Positions 45,505 through 55,636 of a stretch of 64,000 bases of DNA are shown one piece after another; the stretch's first letter is position 1, and each line of letters begins with the position of its first letter. Where the stretch lies: contig NZ_JACHYB010000002.1 of NCBI RefSeq assembly GCF_014192515.1, positions 558,001 through 622,000 of the forward strand, given 5' to 3'. Below the pieces are notes generated by a model. The model ran no database searches. It had not been told where the DNA came from and saw only the letters and a program-made list of their open reading frames with translations. Position numbers and translations under genes: made by a program. The DNA is from Microbacter margulisiae (lineage in GTDB: Bacteria; Bacteroidota; Bacteroidia; Bacteroidales; Paludibacteraceae).

Positions 45505-46866
45505 TCAGACCAATTTTTCCAGCTTGGATACATTTTCCATAATCATATCTTCCGGCACATTGTAGTTTGATAATTTACCAGAGAAATAACTGTCATAGGC
45601 AGTCATATCAATTAAACCATGTCCTGAAAGATTGAACAAAATGATTTTCTCCTTACCTTCCTCCTTGGCTTTCAAAGCTTCCTGAATGGCAACGGCAATG
45701 GCATGGGTTGATTCAGGAGCAGGAATGATACCTTCTGAACGGGCAAACAAAACGCCTGCTTCGAACGTATCCAATTGTTGTACCGCTTGCGCTTCAATCA
45801 ATCCATCTTTCAGCAATTGGCTGACAATGGATCCAGCACCATGATAGCGTAAACCTCCAGCGTGAATATCAGCCGGTTGAAAATCATGTCCCAATGTATA
45901 CATTGGAATAAGGGGAGTCATACCAATGGTATCGCCAAAGTCATATTCAAATTTTCCCCGCGTCAATTTAGGACATGAAGCCGGTTCGGCAGCGATAAAA
46001 CGCGTATTTTTCCCATCCACCAAATTATGACGCAGGAAAGGAAACGAGATTCCGGAAAAATTGGAACCACCTCCAAAACATCCAATCACCACATCCGGAT
46101 AATCACCAACCATTTCCATCTGTTTCTCAGCTTCCAATCCGATAATCGTCTGATGCAAAATAACATGATTCAACACGCTGCCTAACGTATAACGGGTATC
46201 GGGATGTGTCACGGCAGCCTCAACAGCTTCGGAAATAGCGCCACCCAAACTACCTGAACTGTTTGGATCTTTTGCCAGTAATGCTCTTCCGGCAGCCGTC
46301 CTGTCACTTGGAGAAGGAATCACTTCAGCGCCATAGGTTTGCATTACGAATTTGCGATAAGGTTTTTGTTCGTAACTCACTTTCACCATATACACCTGCA
46401 AATCAAGGCCAAAATGTTTGCATGCAATGCTCATTGCACTTCCCCACTGACCTGCTCCGGTTTCAGTAGTAATATGTTTTATCCCCTGGATTTTATTATA
46501 GTAAGCTTGCGGAATAGCGGAATTCAATTTATGAGAGCCTACCGGACTAACACTTTCGTTTTTAAAATAAATCTTTGCAGGAGTATCCAACGCCTTCTCA
46601 AGGCCAGAAGCACGAACTAAAGGCGAAGGGCGATAGATTTTATACAATTGCCATACCTCATCAGGAATCTCAACATATCTTTCGGTTGTAAACTCTTGTT
46701 CAATAAGCCCTTTAGCAAAAAGAGGCTCCATTTCTTCAGGTTTCACAGGTTGTTTTGTCCCTGGATTTAACATTGGCAACGGCTTGTTCTTCATGTCTGC
46801 CACAATGTTATACCAGGCTTTTGGCATCTCTTGTTCCGATAATAAAATCTTTTTTGTTGTCTTCAT
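45505..46866 (-). CDS. trpB: Tryptophan synthase beta chain, TrpB2 type
   Basis: 453 residues, longer than the ~400 of classical TrpB, with the N-terminal extension [11 protein letters not shown] and the RPSPLVRA...[12 protein letters not shown] block typical of the TrpB2 (TrpB-like) group. The PLP lysine is Lys113 in GSHKLNSA, and the phosphate loop is GCFGGGSNF. The enzyme joins indole and serine, or uses O-phosphoserine in some relatives. No trpA or other trp gene is nearby, which suggests indole salvage rather than the full pathway. Confidence 0.9.
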   Translation of the reverse strand: MKTTKKILLSEQEMPKAWYNIVADMKNKPLPMLNPGTKQPVKPEEMEPLFAKGLIEQEFTTERYVEIPDEVWQLYKIYRPSPLVRASGLEKALDTPAKIYFKNESVSPVGSHKLNSAIPQAYYNKIQGIKHITTETGAGQWGSAMSIACKHFGLDLQVYMVKVSYEQKPYRKFVMQTYGAEVIPSPSDRTAAGRALLAKDPNSSGSLGGAISEAVEAAVTHPDTRYTLGSVLNHVILHQTIIGLEAEKQMEMVGDYPDVVIGCFGGGSNFSGISFPFLRHNLVDGKNTRFIAAEPASCPKLTRGKFEYDFGDTIGMTPLIPMYTLGHDFQPADIHAGGLRYHGAGSIVSQLLKDGLIEAQAVQQLDTFEAGVLFARSEGIIPAPESTHAIAVAIQEALKAKEEGKEKIILFNLSGHGLIDMTAYDSYFSGKLSNYNVPEDMIMENVSKLEKLV

Positions 46867-46924
46867 GAGCTAAAAATGAATAAGTTGAAAATATTGAGTA
46901 ATTTGAATTGGTATGATATAAAAA

Positions 46925-46951
46925 AACCGCAGGGAAAAGGATCCTGCGGTT
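46925..46951 (-). terminator. Terminator of the pst-phoU operon (possibly also a trpB leader element)
   Basis: The stem AACCGCAGG / CCTGCGGTT is followed on the minus strand by seven T. It lies between the phoU stop and trpB, 59 bases before the trpB ATG. Confidence 0.8.
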
Positions 46952-47134
46952 ATAGGCTTATTAAAAAACATAATGATTGCGCATTCACCTTTTATAAAAA
47001 TGAACGGCGCCAACTGTTTCTATATTCGTTACACATCATTTTCTGTCAATTTGTTTGCAAAGGAACAAAAAAGATAGAAAAACAACAAATTACAAGCCAA
47101 AAAAATCGATTTCATCAATTTTGTATGACTTTTA

Positions 47135-47824
47135 TCATTCGTTCTCGAGTTTTTTATGCCGAAGGTCTTTCCCTTCCAAGGCATAAATTGATGATTCAGC
47201 GATATTGGTAGCATGGTCTCCAACCCGTTCGATATTCGAAATGATATTATTCAGGTTGATGAAAGCAAACAATAATTGTTGTGTTTCTTCGGGCAGATTG
47301 CTTCTGGTAATTGTTTTCTTGATCAATTTGCGATTCATCTCGTCTACAATAGCATCATTCTTGATGGTCCAGATGGCATCTTCCTTGTCATTCATGGTAA
47401 ACGACTGGATAGCCCGTTTTACCATACTGACACTGGTCATCAACATATTACCCATCACTTCAGACATCTTGGAATAAATCTCAACATTCTGGATCCTCGG
47501 AAGGAAATAAACGATATTCATTACCAGATCACCTATCCGTTCAAGGTTGGAAACCATTTGGTTTATGGCAATGACCTGGCGCAGATCAGAGGCCATAGGT
47601 TGCTGCAACACAATTGTATCAATAATTTCCTCGCCCAGCTGAATTTCGAGAAGATCAATATCAGCTTCGTTTGCATTCAATTCTTCCAGTAAACTGTCAG
47701 GAATTGACGGATCACCTTTATTAATAATCTTCTCCAGTAAGTCAAGCTGATACAGGACAAGCTGTGACAGATCGTTAAACTTTTCGCGGATATCGTGCAG
47801 GGCGTTTTCTTTTTGCGTATTCAT
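47135..47824 (-). CDS. phoU: Phosphate transport regulator PhoU
   Basis: 229 residues, all helical, with two PhoU repeats. Metal-binding motifs are E-x-x-x-D-like in ELNANEADIDLLEIQLGEE and NIERVGDHATNIAE, the latter close to the family signature. PhoU links Pst transport to the PhoR kinase and keeps the Pho regulon off when phosphate is ample. It starts 40 bases after pstB, the normal position. Confidence 0.95.
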   Translation of the reverse strand: MNTQKENALHDIREKFNDLSQLVLYQLDLLEKIINKGDPSIPDSLLEELNANEADIDLLEIQLGEEIIDTIVLQQPMASDLRQVIAINQMVSNLERIGDLVMNIVYFLPRIQNVEIYSKMSEVMGNMLMTSVSMVKRAIQSFTMNDKEDAIWTIKNDAIVDEMNRKLIKKTITRSNLPEETQQLLFAFINLNNIISNIERVGDHATNIAESSIYALEGKDLRHKKLENE

Positions 47825-47863
47825 AAGAAAATAGTTTTTGTTGTTTTACTTGGATTCATTCTA

Positions 47864-48652
47864 TCAACCAAACTTTCCGGTTAAATAACCTTCGGTACGG
47901 GAATCTTTCGGATTGGTAAACATCGTTTTTGTATCTTCATATTCAATCAATTGTCCAAGATACATAAACATGGAATAATCGGAAATACGGGCAGCCTGAG
48001 ACATATTGTGAGTCACCAGGATAATGGTATAATGCTTTTTCAAATCAACCAGCAAATCTTCAATTTTGGCCGTTGAAATCGGATCAAGCGCCGAGGTTGG
48101 TTCGTCTAATAAGATCACTTCTGGTTTGAATGCCAGTGCACGGGCAACACAAAGGCGTTGTTGCTGACCACCTGAAAGAAATGTTCCTTTTTTATGCAAA
48201 GCACTTTTCACTTCTTCCCATAAGGCAACATCACGCAGTGTCGATTCCACAATTTCATCACGCTCGGAACGTTTCAAATGAATACCATTCAATTTATAAC
48301 CTGCAATTACATTTTCATAAATACTCATTGTCGGAAACGGATTTGGGCGTTGAAAAACCATCCCGATTTTACGGCGCAATTCAATGGTTGACATTTCATA
48401 AATATTATCGCCGTATAGATTGATCTTCCCTTCTGTTGAGATATTAGGATATAACTCATGCATCCTGTTAATTGCCCGTAAAAGGGTTGTTTTACCACAC
48501 CCCGAAGGACCCATAATGGCTGTGATAGAATTTTTATGTACTTCAGCCGAAACATTTTTGACTGCATACTTATCCTTATCGTATGCAATGGATAAATTGT
48601 CAAACGACAGGATCGTTGGCTCCGGTGTTACATTCGGTTCGTTTATCATCAT
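47864..48652 (-). CDS. pstB: Phosphate ABC transporter ATP-binding protein
   Basis: 262 residues with Walker [18 protein letters not shown]-loop [21 protein letters not shown] signature [16 protein letters not shown], Walker [14 protein letters not shown] and the H-loop [13 protein letters not shown] is characteristic of PstB. It powers phosphate uptake together with PstA and PstC at the inner membrane. Confidence 0.97.
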   Translation of the reverse strand: MMINEPNVTPEPTILSFDNLSIAYDKDKYAVKNVSAEVHKNSITAIMGPSGCGKTTLLRAINRMHELYPNISTEGKINLYGDNIYEMSTIELRRKIGMVFQRPNPFPTMSIYENVIAGYKLNGIHLKRSERDEIVESTLRDVALWEEVKSALHKKGTFLSGGQQQRLCVARALAFKPEVILLDEPTSALDPISTAKIEDLLVDLKKHYTIILVTHNMSQAARISDYSMFMYLGQLIEYEDTKTMFTNPKDSRTEGYLTGKFG

Positions 48653-48682
48653 TGTATCTTTGTTTGTAAGCGTTTTATATTG

Positions 48683-49588
48683 TTATTGAATACTCTTTTT
48701 TGCCGCAATCCATTTTGACAGGATGTTCAGAATCAGAACAAATGCCATTAAAAAGAGCGACGAACTCCAAATCATGTTTACCATATTCGGATCATTATAA
48801 AATTGCCATATCAGCAAGGGCACAGCGCTTATAGGTTTAGAAAGATTCCAGTTGACGGAAGAGTTTCCCAACGTAGTCAGCAATAATGGTGCTGTTTCTC
48901 CCAAAACACGCGAAACAGCAAGCAATATACCGGTGATTAATCCGCTGAAACTCGAAGGAATCAGTACTCTGAGAATCACTTTATAATAAGGTGTTCCCAG
49001 TGCAACAGCTGCCTCTTTCAACGATTCGGGAACCATCTTCATCGACTCTTCGGTAGATCGGATGATAAGAGGCAACATCATAATTGCCAATGCCACGCTT
49101 CCTGCCAACGCCGAGTATCCTTTCGTCACCGAAACAACCACCCAAAGATAAACAATTAACCCGATAACAATTGATGGAACGCCTTGCAAAACATCCGCTA
49201 TGTCACGAATGAGATTCGCATACCGTTTGTGAGGATTTTCGTATAAAAATATTCCTATGATTACTCCTATGGGAATAGCAAGAATAGAAGCAATAGCAAC
49301 CAAAAATATAGATCCGGTAATTCCGTTCAGGATTCCACCAGGGATGAGTCTTCCGCTTGCATTTGCCATCATGGCATCAAACGTATCAGGAGCCACTTGG
49401 GTAAAGAAGCTCCAATTAATCTGCCGGTAGCCTTTTGCCACCAAAGTCCCGATAATCAAAAAGACAATGGATATGGTAATCAGGGCAAATAAAAGCACAA
49501 CGCTGAAAAAGATTTTATTCTTCCAGCTTCGTACCAAATGAGCAGATTTTGTTTCTGTTTTTCCTCTCTGAAAAATTGATGTATCCAT
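48683..49588 (-). CDS. pstA: Phosphate ABC transporter permease PstA
   Basis: 301 residues with six membrane helices and the permease loop EAAVALGTPYYKVILRVLIPSSFSGLITG. The helix run GGILNGITGSIFLVAIASILAIPIGV is typical of PstA. The ATG overlaps the pstC stop as TAATG, so the two are translationally coupled. Confidence 0.96.
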   Translation of the reverse strand: MDTSIFQRGKTETKSAHLVRSWKNKIFFSVVLLFALITISIVFLIIGTLVAKGYRQINWSFFTQVAPDTFDAMMANASGRLIPGGILNGITGSIFLVAIASILAIPIGVIIGIFLYENPHKRYANLIRDIADVLQGVPSIVIGLIVYLWVVVSVTKGYSALAGSVALAIMMLPLIIRSTEESMKMVPESLKEAAVALGTPYYKVILRVLIPSSFSGLITGILLAVSRVLGETAPLLLTTLGNSSVNWNLSKPISAVPLLIWQFYNDPNMVNMIWSSSLFLMAFVLILNILSKWIAAKKSIQ

Positions 49589-50439
49589 TAGGCAAATTTT
49601 TTGATAATATATTTTCCGGCAGCATTAATAAGCGCCGTAATCACAAACAAAATCAATCCAAGTGCAATCAGAGAACTCAGGTGCAACCCGTTGGCTTCAC
49701 CGAACTCATTGGCAATAACACTCGCCATCGTATTCCCCATACTGAATAGCCCTTTTGGCACAATATTGGCATTTCCAATAAGCATAGTTACTGCCATGGT
49801 TTCTCCTAAAGCGCGTCCAAAGGCCAAAATATAACTTGCCGTAATACCCGAACGCGCATTAGGCAAAATTACATTCCAAATCACTTCAAGCCGTGTTGCT
49901 CCAAGTGAATATGCGGCTTCCTTTAATTCATTCGGCACCATCATAATGACCGAATTACTTAGTGATGCTGCGTATGGAATAATCATCATGGCCAAAACAA
50001 TCCCCGCAGTGAAAACACCAAATCCCTGCTGAGTCAGACCAATATGCACAATAAACGGACGCAAGGCATAGAAACCCCACAATCCAAAAATAACGGAAGG
50101 GATACCGGCCAGCAAATCAACACATGTGCTTACCACATTCGCAAACCAACTGTTCCGAAAATATTCGGCCACAATCAACGATGTTGAAAATGCCATTGGT
50201 AAAGCCACCAGCAAAGCCAATACGGAAGTGTATATAGTTCCAAGGATAAACGCCAATGCTCCATAATGCTCATTTCCCTTTGTAGGATTCCATTCGGGAG
50301 AAATTATAAATTTCCATCCAAATGTATGAAAAGAAGGAAGCGATCCCTGTATCAGGGAATAAAGCATTCCGCCCGTCACAATCAATATAATAAAGGACGT
50401 AACAAATAAAACGTACTTCGTTATTTTATCACTGTTCAT
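49588..50439 (-). CDS. pstC: Phosphate ABC transporter permease PstC
   Basis: 283 residues with six membrane helices and the ATPase-contact loop EAAYSLGATRLEVIWNVILPNARSGI. FGTIYTSVLALLVALPMAFSTSL and the region IPSVIFGLWGFYALRPF are PstC landmarks. It starts 99 bases after pstS, with a strong hairpin between. Confidence 0.96.
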   Translation of the reverse strand: MNSDKITKYVLFVTSFIILIVTGGMLYSLIQGSLPSFHTFGWKFIISPEWNPTKGNEHYGALAFILGTIYTSVLALLVALPMAFSTSLIVAEYFRNSWFANVVSTCVDLLAGIPSVIFGLWGFYALRPFIVHIGLTQQGFGVFTAGIVLAMMIIPYAASLSNSVIMMVPNELKEAAYSLGATRLEVIWNVILPNARSGITASYILAFGRALGETMAVTMLIGNANIVPKGLFSMGNTMASVIANEFGEANGLHLSSLIALGLILFVITALINAAGKYIIKKFA

Positions 50440-50464
50440 TCAGTAAAGTTTTTATAACACTAAA

Positions 50465-50507
50465 CCTTTCGGGTCGTTCCTTTCTCAAAAAGGAGCGTCC
50501 CGAAAGG
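50465..50507 (-). terminator. Hairpin between pstS and pstC (attenuator or processing site)
   Basis: The arms CCTTTCGGG / CCCGAAAGG pair perfectly, with further pairing inside (CGTTCCTTT with AAAGGAGCG). Only TTTA follows on the minus strand, so read-through into pstC is likely. Such hairpins let pstS be made in excess of the permease. Confidence 0.6.
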
Positions 50508-50538
50508 AGTGATGAAGAAATTGAGTTAAAACTACTTG

Positions 50539-51582
50539 TTATTGCAGAATTGGTTTTCCGTCATAGGTTACCGTACGTAAAATACTTTTATCCAGCGCAA
50601 CTACTGAAGCAGGAAGCGGAACATAATCAATTTGTTGAGCAACTGCCTGAGCATCCGGATCTAACATCCAATCCCACAATTTCAACAGAGCCTGAGCCTG
50701 AGCTAAAGTACGGTTGTTGTAATGTTGTTCCTTGTAAAGAATCACCCAGGTAAACCCTGCAATTGGATAGGCAGCTGAGTCAGGAGAGTCGGTGATCATA
50801 ATACGTGTATCCTGAGGCATTTGGCCTTTTCCAGCTGCACTTGTTGAAGCAAAAGACGGAGTAATAAAAATGCCTGCCTGATTTTTGATGGATGCAAAAG
50901 GAATTTTTTCTGCAAAAGCATAGGTTGATTCAACATATCCGAAAGCTCCTGTCGTTTGGCTAATGGTTCCTGCTACACCTGGATTTCCTTTACCGCCTAC
51001 TCCTACCGGCCAGTTAACGGTTGTTCCGAAACCATATTTTGATTTCCACTCAGGACTTACCTTAGTCAGATAGTTGGTGAAAATATTTGTAGTACCACTA
51101 CCATCCGAACGGTGCACTACCGTGATCGGCAAATTCGGGAATTTCACGCCCGGATTGATTTTTGCCAAAGCAGGATCATTCCAGTTTGTGATTTTGCCTA
51201 AATAGATATCCGCCAATACTTCAGGCGTTAATTTCATTGTTGTAATGCCCGGCAGGTTAAATGCCATAACCACAGCACCGCTACAAGTTGGAAATTCTAC
51301 TACCGGTGCAGGCATTGCAGCCATTTGAGCATCGGTCATAAATGCATCACTGGCGCCAAAATCCACAACGCGATCTTTCAAACTTTTGATACCAGCACCT
51401 GAGCCAACACCTCCATAAGAGATTTTCACACCAGTCAGCGGAGTATACTTTTGAAATGCAGTTGTATAGAATGGCATAACAAAGGTTGAGCCCGCTCCCG
51501 ACAAAGCAACTGAATTCTTTTTACCACTATGGCAAGAAGCGATAACCAGCGCAAGAGCTAAAAACAAACCGATTTTTTTCAT
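50539..51582 (-). CDS. pstS: Phosphate-binding lipoprotein PstS
   Basis: 347 residues with a lipoprotein signal (acylated Cys17, VIASCHSG). The phosphate-binding loops are visible: SGAGSTFVMPFY, VDFGASDAFM and HRSDGSGTTNIFTNYL. It captures phosphate in the periplasm for PstCAB. The lipid anchor is a Bacteroidota-type feature, unlike the soluble PstS of enteric bacteria. Confidence 0.96.
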   Translation of the reverse strand: MKKIGLFLALALVIASCHSGKKNSVALSGAGSTFVMPFYTTAFQKYTPLTGVKISYGGVGSGAGIKSLKDRVVDFGASDAFMTDAQMAAMPAPVVEFPTCSGAVVMAFNLPGITTMKLTPEVLADIYLGKITNWNDPALAKINPGVKFPNLPITVVHRSDGSGTTNIFTNYLTKVSPEWKSKYGFGTTVNWPVGVGGKGNPGVAGTISQTTGAFGYVESTYAFAEKIPFASIKNQAGIFITPSFASTSAAGKGQMPQDTRIMITDSPDSAAYPIAGFTWVILYKEQHYNNRTLAQAQALLKLWDWMLDPDAQAVAQQIDYVPLPASVVALDKSILRTVTYDGKPILQ

Positions 51583-51631
51583 AACTAAAGGTATTAATGT
51601 GAGAAATTGATTTTATATGAAGTTTATTTAT

Positions 51632-52627
51632 TTAGAAGCTAAGACCGAGATTCAAAGCTAAACTTGTTGTAGAGTGCATTGCACTTGATGACGGATTCCA
51701 GTAACGGAAGTTAGGAGATATCTGAACCCCTTTTGCAGGCATGAACACTAAACCTGCCATATAAGTTTGCCCATCGGAAGAATCCCAACCTGTTGTTGCG
51801 CTTCCTATTTTCTTGGAAGTCAAGTCATCAAACCTTACAAATATAGCCATATTTTTATCTACATTGTACGTCCCGTGCAAAGAAACCCCGGAAAAATTAT
51901 GATCCTGAATCATCTTATTTCCATTCTGCATGTCATACTCCCCAGCTAATGTAAAATCTTTACCGGTGTAAGCAAGGAATGCATTAAAAGAATGTTGTGC
52001 CACGTTTTTCTTCATATAGTCAACATAAACGCGGGCTATAAGATTTTTGACCGGCATCACGGTTAAACCGGCAGCCACCTTAAATGTGCTGTCTGCTTGC
52101 ACTTTCTGGTACCCTTCTCCATTCAGCAATTGTACATCCAGGCTAACTTGAGGTGCAAACTTTACTTTTACAGCAGCTCCCAGGTCAGCACTTGAACCAA
52201 AACCATACTGATCCTGAAATGTTTTGGCTAAGAAACGTTTTCCCCAGATAGATTCCTGTAAACTGAACTGACTTGTACCAATCATACCCATGTCAACTGT
52301 AACCACCGGATTGGAATACTCAAGAAAAGCATTTTTCAGAAAAGCCGTAAATGCTGAAGGAGATAAACCCGCCGAGTTGGCTATATCAAAAACTACTTTT
52401 CCATAGAAGTCTTTGCTGAAATGATAGCCATACCCGAAATAAGCGCGCGACAAATCAAAAGCGTTGTTCGTTTTACTGTTTGACGTAGTACTCGTAAAAT
52501 CGCTAAAGATAGTCACAATCGGAGCTCCATTGGGTTTAAAATCACTTTGTGACGTTGACGAAGTTTGCGCAGAAAGCAAATTGCTCATAACAACCAGAGC
52601 GAGTAAGCTCAAAAAGATTTTTTTCAT
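51632..52627 (-). CDS. Outer-membrane beta-barrel protein of the pst operon (phosphate porin-like)
   Basis: 331 residues with a signal peptide (to about residue 20, LLSAQ) and alternating-strand sequence ending in LALNLGLSF, with the terminal Phe of outer-membrane barrels. Blocks such as FDLSRAYFGYGYHFSKDFYGKVVFDIAN and LIARVYVDYMKKNVA resemble phosphate-selective porin O/P-like proteins. It is the first gene of the operon, 49 bases before pstS, right behind the Pho-box-like array, so it probably lets phosphate through the outer membrane. The porin role is inferred from position and fold. Confidence 0.75.
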   Translation of the reverse strand: MKKIFLSLLALVVMSNLLSAQTSSTSQSDFKPNGAPIVTIFSDFTSTTSNSKTNNAFDLSRAYFGYGYHFSKDFYGKVVFDIANSAGLSPSAFTAFLKNAFLEYSNPVVTVDMGMIGTSQFSLQESIWGKRFLAKTFQDQYGFGSSADLGAAVKVKFAPQVSLDVQLLNGEGYQKVQADSTFKVAAGLTVMPVKNLIARVYVDYMKKNVAQHSFNAFLAYTGKDFTLAGEYDMQNGNKMIQDHNFSGVSLHGTYNVDKNMAIFVRFDDLTSKKIGSATTGWDSSDGQTYMAGLVFMPAKGVQISPNFRYWNPSSSAMHSTTSLALNLGLSF

Positions 52628-52658
52628 CGTGAATAAATTTGGTGTTTAATTTCGGAAG

Positions 52659-52666
52659 CAAAAGTA
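52659..52666 (-). promoter_or_regulatory. -7 promoter element of the pst operon
   Basis: On the minus strand it reads TACTTTTG (TAnnTTTG), 32 bases before the first ATG of the operon. No TTTG -33 box is present; its place is taken by the repeat array, as in activator-dependent promoters. Confidence 0.65.
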
Positions 52667-52674
52667 TTTCGGAG

Positions 52675-52734
52675 ATGTTACAAGAATGTGAAGGGATTGT
52701 TACATTATTGTTACATTTTATACCCGTTGTTACG
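52675..52734. promoter_or_regulatory. Pho-box-like array upstream of the pst operon
   Basis: On the plus strand half-sites ATGTTACA (52,675), ATGTGAAG (52,686), TTGTTACA (52,697) and TTGTTACA (52,708) recur at exact 11-bp steps. A further TTGTTACG (52,727) lies out of step. PhoB-type regulators bind direct repeats with an 11-bp period. The half-sites point against the direction of pst transcription. Confidence 0.65.
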
Positions 52735-52759
52735 ACAGAAACAACACAATTTTTTTACA

Positions 52760-53935
52760 TTATTTCAAATCAATTGTTGCATTATTACCCCATTCAAGTT
52801 TCGAGTTGGCACCTGATTTATTCCAAAAGCACTCCCTGACCGTCATCTTCTTTGTATCACTATTAATTGAAATTACCTGAAATGATACTTCCTTCTCATC
52901 GCCTACCTTATTAGGAGCATCAGTCCCTGAGATATCACCCTTCATAGGCGAGTCGACTCTAAAAACAGGAAGCTGGATATTATCATCAGGGCCATAGTAA
53001 GTATAGAACTGATTAAAATTGTCGTGCCCATGAAAATAAGCTCTGATATTAGGGTGTAATTTAAGGAAACTGACAAAACCACGTTGTTCAATGGTAGTAG
53101 AAGATTTTGGTGTTTTCCCGTCTTTAAATATTTCCTCCAATATATTCTCAAACTTATCCGTCGCATTAATGGAATGATTGCCATTTGGATTTATAAAATG
53201 CTTTGGATCGGCAATGGGAGGATCATGTGTAAAGATAACCACCGGAGTTTTGGAACTAACCGATGCTAAATCGTGTTGCATCCAGATTCGTGCTGTTGAA
53301 TCAGGCCAGACATTGACAAACATAAAGTGAACACCTGCTATATCCCGTGAAGAATTAATTTTATCTTCCTTATAATGAAATGTTGCATTGGTAAGGGGAA
53401 CCGAAGGAGACAACATCATGTTGTAAATATTTACCATAGAAGTAGCATCACTGTCTGGATTCATGGGTTTTGTAAACCCAATAGCATCCGAAACATCATG
53501 ATTTCCACATTCTAATAAAAAAGGAGTCGGTTTCCCATCTTCGTTCTTTAAGGTTATGCCACCATCTAAATAAGTAGCGGCAAACTGTTTCCACGATGCA
53601 GTAGCCGATTGTATGCCAATTTGCTGACGATTAACAATATCACCCGTAACAATAATATAATCGACAGGACCAACTTTTGAACCCTGATCGATTCCTCCAT
53701 CTTTAGGGAAACAAATTTCAGACAATGTATTCATTTCTCTTACCATGTCGCGATTAACCTCATTGGCGCTACAATTCGTTTTGCCACGAAATTGCCGATG
53801 CCATCCAAAATGCAAATCCGAAGTATATACAATGTGTATTGTATGATGCGATTGAGCATTGACGGGCATCTCCCCGCACGAAACAAATGCAAGAGAGAAC
53901 AATAGTATTAACAAAACCCGATTTAGTTTATTCAT
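52760..53935 (-). CDS. Calcineurin-like phosphoesterase, lipoprotein
   Basis: 391 residues with a lipoprotein signal (acylated Cys20, FVSCGEM). The two-metal site is complete: DLHFGWH (DxH), GDIVNR, ECGNHD, FTHDPP and FHGHDN. Such enzymes release phosphate from organic mono- or diesters outside the cytoplasm. It lies between the pst operon and a TonB receptor/beta-helix pair, which fits a phosphate-scavenging role. It has its own start, 234 bases after the beta-helix gene and beyond a terminator. Confidence 0.85.
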   Translation of the reverse strand: MNKLNRVLLILLFSLAFVSCGEMPVNAQSHHTIHIVYTSDLHFGWHRQFRGKTNCSANEVNRDMVREMNTLSEICFPKDGGIDQGSKVGPVDYIIVTGDIVNRQQIGIQSATASWKQFAATYLDGGITLKNEDGKPTPFLLECGNHDVSDAIGFTKPMNPDSDATSMVNIYNMMLSPSVPLTNATFHYKEDKINSSRDIAGVHFMFVNVWPDSTARIWMQHDLASVSSKTPVVIFTHDPPIADPKHFINPNGNHSINATDKFENILEEIFKDGKTPKSSTTIEQRGFVSFLKLHPNIRAYFHGHDNFNQFYTYYGPDDNIQLPVFRVDSPMKGDISGTDAPNKVGDEKEVSFQVISINSDTKKMTVRECFWNKSGANSKLEWGNNATIDLK

Positions 53936-54046
53936 AGAGCAATAATTTTATTTTCAAGATTGTTTGGAAATCACAGATCAACATTTGTATTCCTGAATGG
54001 AAATCCTCTACATATTCATTTCACATACTTTATTTTAAAAATAGCA

Positions 54047-54083
54047 AGGTGCTTACCTCCAATATTATTATTGGCAAGCACCT
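54047..54083 (-). terminator. Terminator after the beta-helix lipoprotein gene
   Basis: The outer stem AGGTGCTT / AAGCACCT and inner CCAAT / ATTGG form a long hairpin. On the minus strand it is followed by TTGCTATTTTTA. Confidence 0.65.
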
Positions 54084-54169
54084 CTCAGCAAGTTAATGAA
54101 AAATTAAAACCACACAATCTGTACCATAGACAATTTCCATAACCAATTTTATATAGAGCAAAAAGAGAA

Positions 54170-55624
54170 TTAATGTTGATTCCCTGATCCGTCAAGTTGA
54201 TAGCATCCCATGTCAGCGCCAGGCATTGTAATGGTAGGTTTCAGGTTGGCATTTGTAATTTGGACAGCTTCAATTGGAGCAATTAAGGCCGGATCTGTAG
54301 TTCCCTTTCCTGCAGCAGGCGAACTGGATTGTAATCTAAAATTATAGTTTCCAACTGCTGAGATATCGGATAAACGGGTTATTCCCTGTTCCGGAAGAGG
54401 GAAGTTAACAAAAAGAGGATTCCCTTTTTGAACAAACGAAGATCCATCGTATGGCTTAACCATATGAACGGCATTTCCACTAGCATCTAACTGATACAAA
54501 TAAGTAGCTGAGTATATGGAATCTGGAAATATTGTTGATGTAGGAATTGGAACATCAGTTGGTTGCGGCACAGTTACTGAGGTGGTTGGCGGGACCGGAT
54601 AAAACATATCACAAACGCTTAATGAATCTCCATAGGAGTAGTTATATCCATATTTCATGTGCTGAACATCCGCAGCCGGATTATTATGAATCCGCAAGCC
54701 CACCCTGCAGTTTACGATCAAATTATTATAAGCTTCTCCTTTGGCACCACTTTCATAATTCAAAGAACCACCACGTCCGGTTGGGTCAGATTGCCTGTAT
54801 CCGCAATTAATATAAGTATTATTGTACATGTTGACATTGGTTTGTACGTTCGTGCTATTGGGCATGGCAGCTTTGGTTGCATTGGTTGCCGAACCGACAC
54901 ATAAATTGTAGGCCATATCACCGACAGCTCCACTCTTTACATTTACACCATCTCCTCCTGTATAGCCACATTTTTCAAAAGTATTACGCATAACTTCAAA
55001 CTTACCGGCAGAAATGCGGATAGCATCGTCAATACAACCATACATCCAACTATCTTCCAAAATAAAATTACCATTTATATTTTGGAAATAAAGACCAAAA
55101 GATGTGTCGCCTGCAGATTTTCCAGTGGGGAAGAAATTAGCCGGGAACGAGGCACCCGTATAATCTATATGTGTCCATTTAATATCTACCAATGTACAAG
55201 TAGGTTCACAGTTTATACCTGTCCAATAACCACAGTAGGCCGAATCGCTTTGGATAGGATATCCCACCTGGTCTGTTTTGGTAAATGTCTTATCAGGGCC
55301 TATATAATTGGGATTATCTTTCGTTCCTAATGAAATGAATACACCTTTCACCAAGATGGTTAATCCTCGGCCAACCTTTAAATGAACCCCAGGTTGCATC
55401 AACAATGTATCTCCCTGATTAATTGTAATATTCCCTGTCATAGTGTATGTTTGACCGCTCAGCATAGTCCCCTTCACACTTCCCGACAAAGGAGTTCCTG
55501 CACTAATCGTTTGCCCAATCACAAGCGGAGGCGTAGAAACTGACACGGAATTTTTTGCGCAGGAAGCTAATAATAAGCTTACAGCAAAGCCCATAATACA
55601 CAAGTAAATGTTTTTTGTTTTCAT
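54170..55624 (-). CDS. Parallel beta-helix lipoprotein (pectate-lyase-like fold)
   Basis: 484 residues with a lipoprotein signal (acylated Cys22, LLASCAKN). Repeats of the right-handed parallel beta-helix type fill residues 150-370 (for example NINGNFILEDSWMYGCIDDAIRISAGKFEVMRNTFEKCGY). The N-terminal part GTPLSGSVKGTMLSGQTYTMTGNITINQGDTLLMQPGVHLKVGRG is the lead-in of such helices. I see no catalytic motif of a named lyase family. It starts 12 bases after the TonB receptor gene and should work with that receptor at the cell surface. Confidence 0.8.
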   Translation of the reverse strand: MKTKNIYLCIMGFAVSLLLASCAKNSVSVSTPPLVIGQTISAGTPLSGSVKGTMLSGQTYTMTGNITINQGDTLLMQPGVHLKVGRGLTILVKGVFISLGTKDNPNYIGPDKTFTKTDQVGYPIQSDSAYCGYWTGINCEPTCTLVDIKWTHIDYTGASFPANFFPTGKSAGDTSFGLYFQNINGNFILEDSWMYGCIDDAIRISAGKFEVMRNTFEKCGYTGGDGVNVKSGAVGDMAYNLCVGSATNATKAAMPNSTNVQTNVNMYNNTYINCGYRQSDPTGRGGSLNYESGAKGEAYNNLIVNCRVGLRIHNNPAADVQHMKYGYNYSYGDSLSVCDMFYPVPPTTSVTVPQPTDVPIPTSTIFPDSIYSATYLYQLDASGNAVHMVKPYDGSSFVQKGNPLFVNFPLPEQGITRLSDISAVGNYNFRLQSSSPAAGKGTTDPALIAPIEAVQITNANLKPTITMPGADMGCYQLDGSGNQH

Positions 55625-55636
55625 ATTAAATAAAAA

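Noticed and set aside
46867..47134. Tryptophan leader peptide or T-box upstream of trpB
   Set aside because: No Trp-rich short frame and no T-box sequence are visible; the hairpin is explained as the terminator of the pst-phoU operon.
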